Shown here in pieces: positions 26,601-36,300 of a stretch of 64,000 nucleotides of DNA. The translations under genes and the position numbers were made by a program. The DNA is taken from positions 434,001 to 498,000 of the forward strand of contig NZ_LZGK01000013.1 of the NCBI RefSeq assembly GCF_001690705.1, in the 5' to 3' direction. Source of the stretch: Gilliamella sp. wkB178 (GTDB lineage: Bacteria; Pseudomonadota; Gammaproteobacteria; Enterobacterales; Orbaceae). Position 1 is the stretch's first letter. The number at the start of each line of letters is the position of its first letter. A model generated the notes under the pieces. It saw only the letters and a program-made list of their open reading frames with translations, made no database searches and was not told the origin of the DNA.

Positions 26601-28715
26601 ATTCAATTAAATGAAGATGGTGAAGGTATTGTTGATCTAACACTACCTAATTTTAATGGTGAATTACGCTTGATGGCTCAGGCATGGGATGATAACCGCT
26701 TTGGTAAAACTGAACAAAAAATGGTCGTAGCTGCTCCAGTAGTAGCGGAGTTATCAATACCAAGGTTTTTATCAGGTGGTGATAAGGCGGTATTGGCATT
26801 AGATCTAAATAATTTGACAGAAAAAGCGCAAACTTTACAAATTGATGTTGCTACTACAGGTTTGATTCAACAAACAATATCCAAACTAAATACCATTACA
26901 ATTGATAGTAAGCAACGCCAAATTATATCTGTTCCTATTACTGCTGATTATGGTTATGGAGAAGGAACATTAACCGTTAATATCAAAGATATCGTATTGG
27001 AAGATGGTTCTGATTATCAAATTAAACGTTCATGGCAAGTAGGAGTTAGGCCAGCCTATACAGGCACAACTAAAAATTATGCAGTAGCTATTAATGATGG
27101 TCAAAGTTGGACGTTTCCAGCTTCTGATATGGTTAATTTAATAGATAATACGATTGATGGTAAATTAGTCGTATCTAATCAGCCACCACTTAATATTGCA
27201 CAATATATTAAAAGTTTGTTTGCTTATCCTTATGGTTGTTTAGAACAAACTATCAGTGGACTGTATCCATCTTTATATGTTAATCAAGAACAACTTACCG
27301 CCTTAGGAATCAAAACTGAATCAGACGATAAACGTCGTGAAAAAGTACAAATAGGTATTTCACGTATTTTATCTATGCAACGCAATAATGGTGGTTTTGG
27401 TTTATGGAGTAGTGAGGGCGATGAAGACCATTGGCTTTCAGTGCATGCTACCAATTTTTTACTGCAAGCAAAAGAGCGTGGTTATCATGTTAACGATGCT
27501 GCACTCAATGCTGCTATGAATCGCATAGGCCAATATACTTATGATATTAATGCTTTTAATAGTTTACCAAACTATTATGATGATTCGGTGGCGAGTGACT
27601 ATGTTCAATTTGCTACTAAAGCTTATGCATTAATGGTATTGGCGCAGCAAAATAAAATTACCCCAGCGATGCGTAATGAAATTAATCGTATGTCGCAGCA
27701 ATTAGATAATAATAATGCATTAGCTTTATCTCCATTGCCTATTGTTCAGTTGGCTTTATCAGCTAAGATTACCGGTTTTGAGAATATTTATAACAATTTA
27801 ATGGCTAAAGCTTTAACCACAAATTACCGTAATCAAAATGCTTGGTTAGGTGATTATGGCAGTGAAGTCCGTGATAAAGCCTTAGTTTTATCACTATTAA
27901 TTGATAATGATTTAAGTGCTGATAAACAAGCAAGTTATTTGTTTAATTTATCCGATTTATTAAATGATAAACGCTATTTTTCTACTCAAGAACTCAATGC
28001 TTTATTTATGGCTGGTTGGTCTTTAGAGCAACATAAAAATGCGCAAGAATTTAAAGTTAAAATTAATCATCAAGTGAAAGATGTAACTAAAAGCTTGTCG
28101 CGCTCATTAGATTTTGCTGAGTTGACCAAAGGATTAACGGTTGCTAACGAGAATAATGCTGAACCTCTATATATTAAATTTACACTTTCAGGTTATAGTA
28201 AAAATGCACCGGCACCTACCGCTAATGATAATATTTTGACTATTAATCGTAATTATTATGATTTACAAGGCAATGCAATTAAACCTGACCAATTGAAAGT
28301 AGGTGATTTGCTGGTGATTGTATTAGATGTAACTGCGCGTGAAAGTATTCATGATGCTTTGATTGTCGATTTTTTACCGGCTGGATTAGAGCTTGAAAAT
28401 CAAAATCTAATGAATAGTAGTGTTAATTTATTAGCGATTCCTGAGTTAGCAAATTTACTCAAAGATGAAGATAGTAATGATGTTAAATATCAAGAATATC
28501 GTGATGATAGGTATGTTGCCGCAGTAGATATTCGTGATTATGTTGACACTAATAAATATCGTAAACGGGTGGCGTATTTAGTGCGAGCGGTTACTGCTGG
28601 TAATTATATGATTCCTTATCCTTATGTTGAGTCGATGTACCGTCCAGAACGATTCGCAATAGGTAAATCGCTTGATTTAATGTCAATTGTTGAACGTAAT
28701 GCTTCTCAACAGTAA
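23604..28715 (+). CDS. yfhM: Bacterial alpha-2-macroglobulin lipoprotein (YfhM family)
   Basis: A very large periplasmic protease trap anchored to the membrane, thought to shield the cell from host or competitor proteases that breach the outer membrane. The 1703 residues begin with a lipoprotein signal (LAVLSMLLVLLGCDN, lipobox LLGC), then a Thr/Pro/Asn-rich linker and the MG domains. The thioester motif CLEQ is intact (Cys1212 in PYGCLEQTISGLYPSLYVN). The next blocks include MQRNNGGFGLW of the thioester domain. E. coli YfhM is about 1650 residues with the same thioester. It is paired with pbpC downstream, as in many Gram-negatives. Confidence 0.95.
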   Translation: MRLVKQLAVLSMLLVLLGCDNKDKKDSVSAPTKTQPTSELVDSSNNIEKTNPTIQPQNTFTPTPELIEEYHNKQLTVIDSSEVILDGSSTLVITFSVPINPKLNFSNLLRLIDHDKGNVDGAWELSDNGLELRHRYLEPNRKLTLTIDKMLAAINNSHLKEVYQVEITTQDRKPMVGFASNGFLLPSKSMTGLPVTTLNVDKVDVNFFKIKPEKLSDFMADYGLINRFTTWNSKKLNNYADLVFSSRFDLNPKRNAQETVLINLSTITELQPTGVYIAVMNQAGSYNYSNPATMFSISNIGISVHAYGKGKLAVITHALDNGQPLANINLTVQCGKNIQDSNKNCTNINTQTDKQGYAEITLPSGKDYTVLTASDGQQNSLVNLDRNALDLSEFNLTGSAFYQKQLFAFGPRDLYRPQETIEYNALLRDADGKPLPEQPIVVDVISPDGRVVDNFTLKTQQDTKGLYQWHFVIPSDAATGKWSFRFNLGDDDYRYAYFQVEEFLPERLAMEINVPSAKPLVTDQAIDFNIKGWYLYGAPASGNDLTGNLYLKKVDSLPELPDYKIGAITDSGFDRQLDGIDQLLDNNGIAQVNVDSDNWTDFRSPVKLVMQASLLDSGGRPITRYASQTIWPANQMPAVRALFSEQAYYDWSTDRYEKRPTVDKNAVADFEVAYINTDGQKLATNNLKARIICERRDYYWTWSDDEGWKQNYNASEFTLYEEKLSIPENGSAKVSYHPDNYGSYRLEVVDTKNNIISSMRFWSGYNWSDNTNGTNAVRPDQVKLSIDKALYAVGDTAKVHVQAPVAGSGYISLETNDGMLWKQDIRVDENGLDVEIPIQDWGRHDIYISAMIIRPSTNASVQTIKRAIGLLYLPLDTSSRQLNIAIEAPLKTEPEKTIPIKVKMDKQLIQKDQQVTVLLSAVDSGVLNITDFVTPDPYSAFLGRKRYDVDLYDVYGKLIEGSGRNVNMSFGGDALLSQNAAGGKKPLTQVNIVAQQLKTIQLNEDGEGIVDLTLPNFNGELRLMAQAWDDNRFGKTEQKMVVAAPVVAELSIPRFLSGGDKAVLALDLNNLTEKAQTLQIDVATTGLIQQTISKLNTITIDSKQRQIISVPITADYGYGEGTLTVNIKDIVLEDGSDYQIKRSWQVGVRPAYTGTTKNYAVAINDGQSWTFPASDMVNLIDNTIDGKLVVSNQPPLNIAQYIKSLFAYPYGCLEQTISGLYPSLYVNQEQLTALGIKTESDDKRREKVQIGISRILSMQRNNGGFGLWSSEGDEDHWLSVHATNFLLQAKERGYHVNDAALNAAMNRIGQYTYDINAFNSLPNYYDDSVASDYVQFATKAYALMVLAQQNKITPAMRNEINRMSQQLDNNNALALSPLPIVQLALSAKITGFENIYNNLMAKALTTNYRNQNAWLGDYGSEVRDKALVLSLLIDNDLSADKQASYLFNLSDLLNDKRYFSTQELNALFMAGWSLEQHKNAQEFKVKINHQVKDVTKSLSRSLDFAELTKGLTVANENNAEPLYIKFTLSGYSKNAPAPTANDNILTINRNYYDLQGNAIKPDQLKVGDLLVIVLDVTARESIHDALIVDFLPAGLELENQNLMNSSVNLLAIPELANLLKDEDSNDVKYQEYRDDRYVAAVDIRDYVDTNKYRKRVAYLVRAVTAGNYMIPYPYVESMYRPERFAIGKSLDLMSIVERNASQQ

Positions 28716-28770
28716 CTTAAATCAGAGTATAAGCGATTTATTGGGTTAAATTTATCACCGGTGTATTTCT

Positions 28771-28790
28771 CCGCCGACCGAAGTCGGCGG
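28771..28790. terminator. GC-rich hairpin between yfhM and pbpC
   Basis: CCGCCGAC (28771-28778) pairs perfectly with GTCGGCGG (28783-28790) around a CGAA loop. It is strikingly GC-rich for this DNA, and a related hairpin lies at 49231-49253. Without a following T-run it may be a transcript stabiliser or partial terminator. Confidence 0.5.
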
Positions 28791-28828
28791 TAATATAACA
28801 CTTAAACGTTATGTGGATCTGAAACGCC

Positions 28829-31135
28829 TTGACAAAAATTAAACAGCGCTTTGTTAAAATACTCATTTGTTTATTGGTTTCCATAGTCGCTCTCTTGGTT
28901 AGTTTCTTAGTGGCTGATTATTTATACCCACTAACAATTTATCAAAATAAAACCACGCAAACTATACTTGCTCAAGATGAAACCCCGCTGTGGCGTTTTG
29001 CTGATAATAGTGGCATTTGGCGTTATTCGGTGAGTTTAGATGAAGTTCCGGATTACTATCTGGATGTGTTGCTTAATTATGAGGATCGTCACTTTTACGA
29101 ACATATGGGGATTAATCCGTTATCCTTGCTGCGTGCTGCTTGGCAAAATTTCGCCAATAATCGAATTGTGTCTGGTGGTAGTACAATTTCGATGCAAGTC
29201 GCTAGATTGCTCGATCCTCATGACCGATCTATGATGGGAAAATTGAAGCAAATATTCCGAACCTTACAATTAGAATGGCATTATAGTAAACAAGAAATCT
29301 TAACTTTATATATTAATCATGCTCCTTATGGAGGTACCATTGAAGGTATTGGTGCGGCCAGTTGGTCATATTTTGGTAAGCAACCTAAAGCGTTGACTCG
29401 TAGTGAAGCTGTTTTATTGGCAGTTTTACCACAAGCACCTAGCCGTTTGCGACCTGACAGGTACCCTAATCGAGCCAAACAGGCGCGAGATAAAGTATTA
29501 GATCGTTTAGCTGACAGTCATGTCTGGACGCCTGAGATCATCAATCAAGTTCGCCAAGATGAAGTGTGGGTTTATCCGCGTAGAGCTCCTCAACTAGCGC
29601 CGTTGTTAGCACTGAGGTTAAGTCATCAATATCCTGATAAGGATATTATTCATACAACTATTGATTTCTCTTTGCAAAGCACACTTGAAGATCTGGCAAT
29701 TAATCGTAAAAAACAATTGCCACCCAAAACATCATTAGCAATATTAGTAGTTGATCATACCGATATGTCAGTGAAAGCGTATGTGGGATCAGCTGATTTT
29801 AATGACAGCGATCGCTTTGGGCAAGTGGACATGATTAGTGCATTACGTTCACCTGGCTCTACGTTAAAACCATTTATATATGCTATGGCTATTGATGAAG
29901 GTATGATTCATTCTGAATCTTTATTACAGGATGTGCCTAGAATTAATTCGGATTACCGTCCAACTAATTTTGATGATGACTATTATGGTCCGGTTAGTGC
30001 TACTGAAGCATTAAGAAATTCATTAAATTTACCTGCGGTACAATTAATTGAATTATATGGACCTAGACGGTTTGCCAGTAAATTAGCGAGTGTTGGTTTA
30101 CCATTGATATCAGTTGGTAATGATCCTAATATTTCTTATATTTTAGGTGGTGCATCACTGCGAATGGACAATTTAGTCAGTGGTTATAGTGCTTTTGCTC
30201 GCCATGGTCAGGTTAGCCCCCTACGCTTTACACCAACTGATCCTTTAATTGAAAAACCACTAATTGCTGATGGTAGTGCATGGATCACTAAACAAATGTT
30301 AGTTAATAATAATCAATTAGCTTATAAAACAGGCACTAGTTATGGGTATCGTGATGCCTGGGCTATAGGAATTAATCCGCGGTATTTAATTGGAATTTGG
30401 GTAGGGCGCCCAGATGCAACACCAGTGGTAGGTCAATATGGAGCCGTGACTGCGGTACCAATATTGCAACAAGTAAATGCTTTATTATTGAATAAAGAGC
30501 ATCGCTTAAATCGACCATTACCAATTATGAATCAACCAGATTCTGTCACAATAGCAAAAATTTGTTGGCCATCAGGACAAGTGTTAGCTACCAATGATCC
30601 AAATTGCCATCGTCAAAAAAACGCGTGGATATTTAATAATATCATCCCATCAACACTCGATACTTTAAATGTACTCAATAATAATATCTATCGGTCGGGG
30701 TGGATAAATATTTGGGTTAACCAACAAGGTGAAAGAGTGGCGGCTGATTGTAAAAATGCTCAAAAAAAGACCATTGCTCTTTGGCCGATGGCTTTAGAAA
30801 ATTGGTTATTACCTAAAGAGCGTCGTCAATCGCTATTACCTCCTATTGATAAAAATTGCCCGGTTTTGGGTAAAGATGTATTTTCACCGTTGGTAATTAC
30901 GGGATTGCTGGATAATCAATTAATTAAGCGCTTACCCGGTCAACAGACCGTAACCATTGATTTAATTCCACAAGGGGGAATAGGGCAAAAATGGTGGTTT
31001 TTAGATGGTGAACTTATTGCACAATCTAAGGATAATGATAAAGTTGTTGTAACGATTGTAAAAAAGGGACTACAACATTTATTATTATTAGATGAAAGTG
31101 GTCAAATTTTCCGAATGAAATTTACATTAGACTAA
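28829..31135 (+). CDS. pbpC: Penicillin-binding protein 1C PbpC
   Basis: Bifunctional peptidoglycan glycosyltransferase/transpeptidase-like protein functionally tied to alpha-2-macroglobulin, which it may help to repair cell wall breaches. The 768 residues have an N-terminal membrane anchor (about 9-34), a GT51 domain ([37 protein letters not shown]), a transpeptidase domain with SPGSTLKP (SxxK) and [12 protein letters not shown], and the PbpC C-terminal domain. The frame begins at a TTG (28829) because the ATG at 28811 is out of frame and closed. The ribosome binding site is poor, suggesting coupling or low expression. Confidence 0.94.
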   Translation: MTKIKQRFVKILICLLVSIVALLVSFLVADYLYPLTIYQNKTTQTILAQDETPLWRFADNSGIWRYSVSLDEVPDYYLDVLLNYEDRHFYEHMGINPLSLLRAAWQNFANNRIVSGGSTISMQVARLLDPHDRSMMGKLKQIFRTLQLEWHYSKQEILTLYINHAPYGGTIEGIGAASWSYFGKQPKALTRSEAVLLAVLPQAPSRLRPDRYPNRAKQARDKVLDRLADSHVWTPEIINQVRQDEVWVYPRRAPQLAPLLALRLSHQYPDKDIIHTTIDFSLQSTLEDLAINRKKQLPPKTSLAILVVDHTDMSVKAYVGSADFNDSDRFGQVDMISALRSPGSTLKPFIYAMAIDEGMIHSESLLQDVPRINSDYRPTNFDDDYYGPVSATEALRNSLNLPAVQLIELYGPRRFASKLASVGLPLISVGNDPNISYILGGASLRMDNLVSGYSAFARHGQVSPLRFTPTDPLIEKPLIADGSAWITKQMLVNNNQLAYKTGTSYGYRDAWAIGINPRYLIGIWVGRPDATPVVGQYGAVTAVPILQQVNALLLNKEHRLNRPLPIMNQPDSVTIAKICWPSGQVLATNDPNCHRQKNAWIFNNIIPSTLDTLNVLNNNIYRSGWINIWVNQQGERVAADCKNAQKKTIALWPMALENWLLPKERRQSLLPPIDKNCPVLGKDVFSPLVITGLLDNQLIKRLPGQQTVTIDLIPQGGIGQKWWFLDGELIAQSKDNDKVVVTIVKKGLQHLLLLDESGQIFRMKFTLD

Positions 31136-31149
31136 TAAGGATAACATAT

Positions 31150-31572
31150 ATGGCTATTGAACGTACACTGTCCATCATTAAACCTAATGCAGTTAAGAAA
31201 CATTTAATTGGTGCAATTGAAACTCGTATAATTCAGGCAAAATTTGAAATAGTCGCCTTAAAAATGTTAAAGCTGAGCAAAATTCAAGCTGAAGGTTTTT
31301 ACGCCGAACATCAAGGTAAACCATTTTTTGATAATTTAGTTAAGTTTATGATGTCTGGTCCAATTGTTGTTCAGGTGTTACAAGCTGAAAATGCCATTAG
31401 TCGTTATCGTGAATTAATGGGGGCAACCGATCCTGCAAAAGCCTTAACAGGTACATTGCGAGCTGATTTTGCCGATAGTGTAAAAGAAAATTCAGTACAT
31501 GGTTCGGATTCTCCGGAATCAGCAGCACGGGAAATTGACTACTTTTTTGTTGATAGTGAAATTATTGGTTAA
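31150..31572 (+). CDS. ndk: Nucleoside diphosphate kinase
   Basis: Transfers the gamma phosphate between nucleoside triphosphates and diphosphates. The 140 residues carry the phospho-histidine motif NSVHGSDS (His117) and the [11 protein letters not shown] and [11 protein letters not shown] blocks, with a length similar to E. coli Ndk (143). The pbpC-ndk order is conserved in enterobacteria, and the gap here is 14 bases with AAGGA as ribosome binding site. Confidence 0.97.
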   Translation: MAIERTLSIIKPNAVKKHLIGAIETRIIQAKFEIVALKMLKLSKIQAEGFYAEHQGKPFFDNLVKFMMSGPIVVQVLQAENAISRYRELMGATDPAKALTGTLRADFADSVKENSVHGSDSPESAAREIDYFFVDSEIIG

Positions 31573-31589
31573 CAGTAATTGATTAATGA

Positions 31590-31898
31590 TTAATTTGCTA
31601 TGTGTAAAGCAAATAGCTGTGCTTGTAGTAATTGTAAATTCTCAGTATCCAAATGGTTGTCAGTAATAATATCTGTAAAACGATTTAATGGGATAGCGGT
31701 AAATAAAGAATAGCAATTATATTTACTGCTATCCGCAACCAAAATAATTCTATCTGCTTTTTGAGCAAAACTCGCCTTAATCAAGGCTTTATCTTCTGTT
31801 GGTGCTGTGACTCCTTTATTAAGGCTCCATGAATTACAACTAATGAAAGCAATATCCGGATTAATTTGTTGTAACAGCGAACGTCCATGTTCACCAAT
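31590..31898 (-). pseudogene. DeoR-family regulator remnant (C-terminal part only)
   Basis: The reverse strand is open for 102 codons from a stop at 31899-31901 to a stop at 31590. It reads like the sensor-domain end of a DeoR regulator: GRSLLQQINPDIAFISCNSW, KGVTAPTEDKALIKASF, ADRIILVADSSKYN and a final ITDNHLDTENLQLL. No start codon with a helix-turn-helix exists upstream: the frame is closed and the DNA beyond 31905 is AT-rich and non-coding. The gene has lost its DNA-binding half and is probably dead. It convergently abuts ndk by 17 bases. Confidence 0.75.
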
Positions 31899-32254
31899 TT
31901 AAAAGCTACTCTCGACAAGTTAATTTGTTTTTATAATTAACACTTCTTAATAAAAGTTAATATAACTTATTGTTATTAATACATTTCTTAACAAAAAATA
32001 CATTGAAGTTGATTTCTAACTTACTCTTAAACGGTTATACTCAAATCATTCATTTGGTTATAAATAAAAAATTTAACCAACTTATTTTTTTGATTATTAA
32101 ACAATAAATTATAATCAAGATAATAGTGTATTGTAACCATATATTTATAGTTATCTGAACATAATTTTCGAAGCTTTTATTTAGATTTAAAAAAACTATT
32201 AACTAATTATATGGAGTACTAAAAAATTAGTTATAGTGGAAGGAGAATTTGTTA
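31899..32254. other. Non-coding AT-rich region upstream of the invasin-like gene
   Basis: About 355 bases with no open frame of note and very low GC. It contains a TATAAT at 32110-32115 that may serve the next gene and the AAGGAG ribosome binding site at 32240-32245. Nothing else is seen; it may be decayed sequence of the former DeoR-family gene and its promoter. Confidence 0.5.
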
Positions 32255-33607
32255 ATGTTAAAAAAAAATTATATTAAAATAGCTCGGTTGGTTCTTAAAA
32301 ATTACCAATATTGTAATATCTTAGATAAGTTAAATAAGATTATTGTTTTTTTATCGGTTGTTTCAATATTATCATTTTTTCCATCAGTTACTACATTAGC
32401 ATTAACACAAACTACAGCTGAAAAGATACATGGTACCGAACCATATTTAGTTGGTGAAAATGGCGTTATTCCCGCAGATTTAAATGATGTATTAAATTTC
32501 TATATTATAGATGATAAAGGTAATAAGAAAATATATTACGGCAATTCTGTCCTACCGGAAGGGACACTAACTACTGGATTTCCAGAAAACATGAAGATAA
32601 GTGATTTTAAAATAATGGATGGGGATGGTTTTAGAGATGATGACGGCGATGAAGTTGCTTTAATAACTGGTTATACCTATAGTTGGAAAGATAAATTTGA
32701 CCGAGAAGTTAAAAGTGATGAGTTATTAGACCCATGTAGAGCACCATATAAATTGGAAATTATTGCTGAAAACTTGCAATTAACAACCAAGTATGGAATA
32801 CCAATATCAAAAACGTACGAAAATCCTGGATTATCTAAAACATTTGCAATAGATGTACAGTATCATACACCAATATGTTATGTTAAACCTTTAAATATGG
32901 ATACGAATGATAAAAATGTTACCGATGGCGGTCATACAGCAGATTTTTTGCCAGACGCTGGCTTTAAAACCTCAACAATAGCCAGTCAGGGGCGAATATG
33001 GCCAACAACTGCATTTGGTGGCGCGGTTTTTTTGTTATTAACACGAGATTTGGATAAAACTAATGATCATTATACTTTTACTGTAACCAAAGGAGGAGAT
33101 GTACTTCAGGTGAGGAATGGTAATGAGTTTATATTTCGTCCAAATCTATGGGAGGATTATGATCCCTATTATAATGTTAAACCGCCATATCAATATACAA
33201 TTGAGGCTAAAAATAAAGATACTAATGAGGTTTATGAATATAGTTTTGAAATAGAGAAATGGGCGAAACCTGATGGAGTTTATGGCTTATGGACATTTGA
33301 TGAAGTTAAAGGCAATTGTGACATAGTGCATGGTAGTTTATTTAGTGCTGCCGAGTTGACTAATTCAGATTATAATATAGGTCCAAACGCACGTTTTACT
33401 CGAGCTTTAGATGGTACTTTACAGGGTGAATGGGGAAGATTACCTGCGTATGAAAATAGCGCTTGGTTATTTGGACCGGGTAAAAAGGATAAAGGGTATT
33501 ATTGGACTTCAGATTGGACAGAAGTATTTATTGATAATGGGGCGCAAATTTCTGATAGAAAGCCTAAACATAAATATTATCAAGTCTGCAAAATAATGGC
33601 AAAATAA
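32255..33607 (+). CDS. Secreted invasin/intimin-like protein, compact form
   Basis: A 450-residue protein with a long N-terminal region before the hydrophobic signal core (IIVFLSVVSILSFFPSVTTLA, about residues 28-48), so an extended signal peptide. The middle is Asp/Asn/Gly-rich. Around 225-330 a block reading TASQGRIWPTTAFGGAVF-like (SQGRIWPTTAFGGAVFLL) looks like the Ig-like modules near the tip of invasins. The C terminus (GNCDIVHGSLFSAAEL, TRALDGTLQGEWGRLP, GYYWTSDW) resembles the lectin-like end domain of such adhesins. No beta-barrel translocator domain is present, so it is not a complete inverse autotransporter. ATG 32255 fits AAGGAG nine bases upstream. The family call is from memory and tentative. 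Confidence 0.55.
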   Translation: MLKKNYIKIARLVLKNYQYCNILDKLNKIIVFLSVVSILSFFPSVTTLALTQTTAEKIHGTEPYLVGENGVIPADLNDVLNFYIIDDKGNKKIYYGNSVLPEGTLTTGFPENMKISDFKIMDGDGFRDDDGDEVALITGYTYSWKDKFDREVKSDELLDPCRAPYKLEIIAENLQLTTKYGIPISKTYENPGLSKTFAIDVQYHTPICYVKPLNMDTNDKNVTDGGHTADFLPDAGFKTSTIASQGRIWPTTAFGGAVFLLLTRDLDKTNDHYTFTVTKGGDVLQVRNGNEFIFRPNLWEDYDPYYNVKPPYQYTIEAKNKDTNEVYEYSFEIEKWAKPDGVYGLWTFDEVKGNCDIVHGSLFSAAELTNSDYNIGPNARFTRALDGTLQGEWGRLPAYENSAWLFGPGKKDKGYYWTSDWTEVFIDNGAQISDRKPKHKYYQVCKIMAK

Positions 33608-33894
33608 AAGGTATTGTGAGAAATATAGTAACTTACTTAATATGGTTTAGCGTTATTAAAAATAGCGCTAAATTAAATGGAATTGTTTAAGGTTTTAGTA
33701 TTTATTAATTCAAATAATAAAGATGTACGCGTTACGCGGTCAATAGGTAAATTTTCGCAAGGATAAAGTTTGCATTTCCTAATTCTTCTACACTTGATGC
33801 TAGCTAATTAATTGAATTTTTATGATTATTAATTCAATTATCTACTATTAATCATTGTTTTTATATAACCATATAATTTAATTAAACTATTTCT
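33608..33894. other. Intergenic region with one hairpin
   Basis: TTTAGCGTTAT (33646-33656) pairs with ATAGCGCTAAA (33662-33672) over 11 base pairs with one G-U; it follows the invasin-like gene and may be its terminator although no T-run follows. The remaining 220 bases are AT-rich with no open frame, ending in the BasR box of the next operon. Confidence 0.5.
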
Positions 33895-33911
33895 ATTAAG
33901 GTTCTCTTAAG
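33895..33911 (+). promoter_or_regulatory. BasR/PmrA box upstream of the lipid A modification operon
   Basis: ATTAAG-GTTCT-CTTAAG matches the established PmrA box (C/T)TTAA(G/T)-N5-(C/T)TTAA(G/T) with only the first base off. It lies 52 bases upstream of the PAP2 phosphatase gene, and the operon encodes EptA plus BasR and BasS themselves, so it implies positive autoregulation. Confidence 0.82.
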
Positions 33912-33962
33912 GTTAATTAGCTAAATTGACTAATCATATAGTTAATTTTAGGTAGTTGTTGT

Positions 33963-34514
33963 ATGTGGCACAATATGAACACTCAACTGTTTTTACTAAT
34001 TAATGCTTCAGAACAAGCTTCAAGACTTTTTATTTATTTTGCAATTTTTTGTGCTAATTATTTAGCTTATCTACCTGTAATAATCATAGGCATATATTGG
34101 TTTTATAAACCAACTTATCGCTTATTAATCATTAAAATGCTGATTGCATTGGGAATGGCATTGCTAGTAACTTTTGCTATTCGTCATTTATTTTATTCCC
34201 CTCGTCCTTTTGCGGTAAATGTTGGTACTAATTATTTATTTCATGATAAAACTAGCTCATTTCCCAGTCAGCATGCCGTGTTTTTGTGGACAATTTGTTG
34301 TGTTATTGGTTTAAATTATGTCGACAGATTAAAAAAATTTTTGTTATTGTTTCTAGTTGTAGCGATTTTAGTCAGTTGGAGCAGAGTATATCTCGGTATT
34401 CATTGGCCATTAGATATTATTGGCGGTTTTATTGTTAGCATCATGTCGGCATTCTTGACCCAAAAGCTTTGGCCAACTATTCATAAATTTCTGATTAGCA
34501 TTTTTGTTCCATAA
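33963..34514 (+). CDS. PAP2-family lipid phosphatase (LpxT/YbjG-like)
   Basis: A 183-residue inner-membrane protein with about five hydrophobic segments and the three PAP2 motifs: RHLFYSPRPF, FPSQHAVF, and SRVYLGIHWPLDI with the catalytic histidine. Family members hydrolyse undecaprenyl pyrophosphate or, as LpxT, move its phosphate to lipid A. Placement directly behind a BasR box and ahead of eptA favours a role in lipid A or undecaprenyl phosphate metabolism during envelope remodelling. A second ATG at 33975 is possible. The exact substrate cannot be decided from the sequence. Confidence 0.82.
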   Translation: MWHNMNTQLFLLINASEQASRLFIYFAIFCANYLAYLPVIIIGIYWFYKPTYRLLIIKMLIALGMALLVTFAIRHLFYSPRPFAVNVGTNYLFHDKTSSFPSQHAVFLWTICCVIGLNYVDRLKKFLLLFLVVAILVSWSRVYLGIHWPLDIIGGFIVSIMSAFLTQKLWPTIHKFLISIFVP

Positions 34515-34629
34515 TAGGAATTATATTATTAAATAATATCAATATGTTATTAGTTTTTTTAAATAACTGTAATTTCATATTATATAACTTATTTTAGTTA
34601 TGGTTATAAGTTGGAAATATGCATTTTTT

Positions 34630-36285
34630 ATGAAAAAAATAATTCAAAAAATAACTACCTGTCCAATATCGATCAATTTGCTGATTATATTGGTGGCTTT
34701 TTATCAAGCCACTATTTTAAACTTGAGCTTTTATAAGCAAGTATTAGCTAAATTACCGCTTGATTCTTTCGCTAATATTAGTTTCTTTTTATCAATGCCT
34801 GTGGTTGTTTTTTGTGTGGTCTTTATCCTATTATGTGTATTTATAAATAAATGGTTAGTTAAGATAGTGGCAAGCACGTTAGTTTTAATTAGCTCTGTTG
34901 TTTCCTATTATATGCTTAAGTTTGGCATAATAATTGATAGGAGCATGTTACAAAATACCATTGAAACTAATATTGCTGAATCTTCCTCATTGATTACATT
35001 TGAGTTAATTAATTACATATTGTTTTTAGGTATTTTACCAACGATATTAATTATTTTTGTTAAAATAAAAACTGTAAAAATTGACTTATATTTTATATTC
35101 AAACAAGTCATTATTATTTTAATTACTTTTTTACTTGTAGGACTTATTGCTCTGGTATTTTATGAAAGCTATGCTAGTTTTATGCGGAATAATAATAAAA
35201 TAATTAAATACTTATTACCTTCTAATTATATCAGTGCCATATACAGTCAATATCAATTCGAAAAATATAAAAATCAACCATTTTTAACCATTGGTAATGA
35301 TGCTTATCGACCAAAAACTAACCTTCATAATGCTAGCAATAAAACCGTAGTAGTGCTAATTGTGGGTGAAACAGCTCGTAGTCAAAATTTTGCCCTAAAT
35401 GGTTACTCTAAAGACACGACTCCTTATTTAACCAAGCGTAATGATATTATTTCTTTCCAAAACACCTCATCATGTGGAACTTATACGGCTTATTCTATCC
35501 CATGTATGTTTTCTAATATGACACGAAAAAATTATGATGAAAGTTTAGCTCTGCGCCAAGAAAATGTTCTCGATATTTTAAATAAAGTAAAAATTGATGT
35601 CGATTGGTTAGATAACAATACTGGTTGTAAAGGTGTTTGTGAACGAGTTCAAAATGACAACATAACTAAAAAATATTTAGCCAGTAACAGTCAATTGTGT
35701 CAAGATGGAACCTGTTACGATGAAGTACTAATTAATGAGTTGGCGGATAAATTAAATCATATTGATAAAGATTCTTTGATTATATTGCATCCTCTTGGCA
35801 GTCATGGTCCAAATTACTATCAGCGTTACCCGGCTAAATTTAAAAAATTTACTCCAACATGTGATACAAATCAGATCAATAATTGCGATTTAGAAAGTTT
35901 AGTTAATACTTATGATAATACTATTGTTTACACTGATTTTATCGTTAATCAGGCTATTGAACTTTTACAAAAACAACAATTCAATTCCATGGTTATTTAT
36001 TTATCTGATCATGGTGAGTCTTTAGGGGAAAATGGTCTTTATTTACATAGCTTCCCCTATTCAATAGCTCCAGAGCAACAAACGCGGGTTCCATTTATTA
36101 TCTGGATTTCAAATTCATATATAAAATTAAGTAATATAAATATTCAATGTGTTAAGAAGCATTCAAAACAAGATTTTATCTCACATGATAACTTGTTTCA
36201 TACACTATTAAGCATTTTTGATGTTCAAACTAAAGAGTATAATAGCTCATTGGATATCTTAAATGATTGTAAAATCACTCCCTGA
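34630..36285 (+). CDS. eptA: Phosphoethanolamine-lipid A transferase EptA
   Basis: Inner-membrane enzyme that adds phosphoethanolamine to lipid A phosphates, lowering surface charge and giving polymyxin/antimicrobial peptide resistance. The 551 residues have five N-terminal membrane segments and a periplasmic alkaline phosphatase-fold domain with nucleophile Thr248 in VGETARSQNFALNGY. Zinc-site blocks SDHGESLGENGLY and HPLGSHGPNYYQRYP and the conserved cysteine pairs (SSCGT/IPCMF, CKGVC, CQDGTC) are present. Frame opens 10 codons earlier at 34600, but homology favours 34630. It belongs to the operon ending in basRS. Confidence 0.94.
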   Translation: MKKIIQKITTCPISINLLIILVAFYQATILNLSFYKQVLAKLPLDSFANISFFLSMPVVVFCVVFILLCVFINKWLVKIVASTLVLISSVVSYYMLKFGIIIDRSMLQNTIETNIAESSSLITFELINYILFLGILPTILIIFVKIKTVKIDLYFIFKQVIIILITFLLVGLIALVFYESYASFMRNNNKIIKYLLPSNYISAIYSQYQFEKYKNQPFLTIGNDAYRPKTNLHNASNKTVVVLIVGETARSQNFALNGYSKDTTPYLTKRNDIISFQNTSSCGTYTAYSIPCMFSNMTRKNYDESLALRQENVLDILNKVKIDVDWLDNNTGCKGVCERVQNDNITKKYLASNSQLCQDGTCYDEVLINELADKLNHIDKDSLIILHPLGSHGPNYYQRYPAKFKKFTPTCDTNQINNCDLESLVNTYDNTIVYTDFIVNQAIELLQKQQFNSMVIYLSDHGESLGENGLYLHSFPYSIAPEQQTRVPFIIWISNSYIKLSNINIQCVKKHSKQDFISHDNLFHTLLSIFDVQTKEYNSSLDILNDCKITP

Positions 36286-36300
36286 GAGGATGGAAAGATC

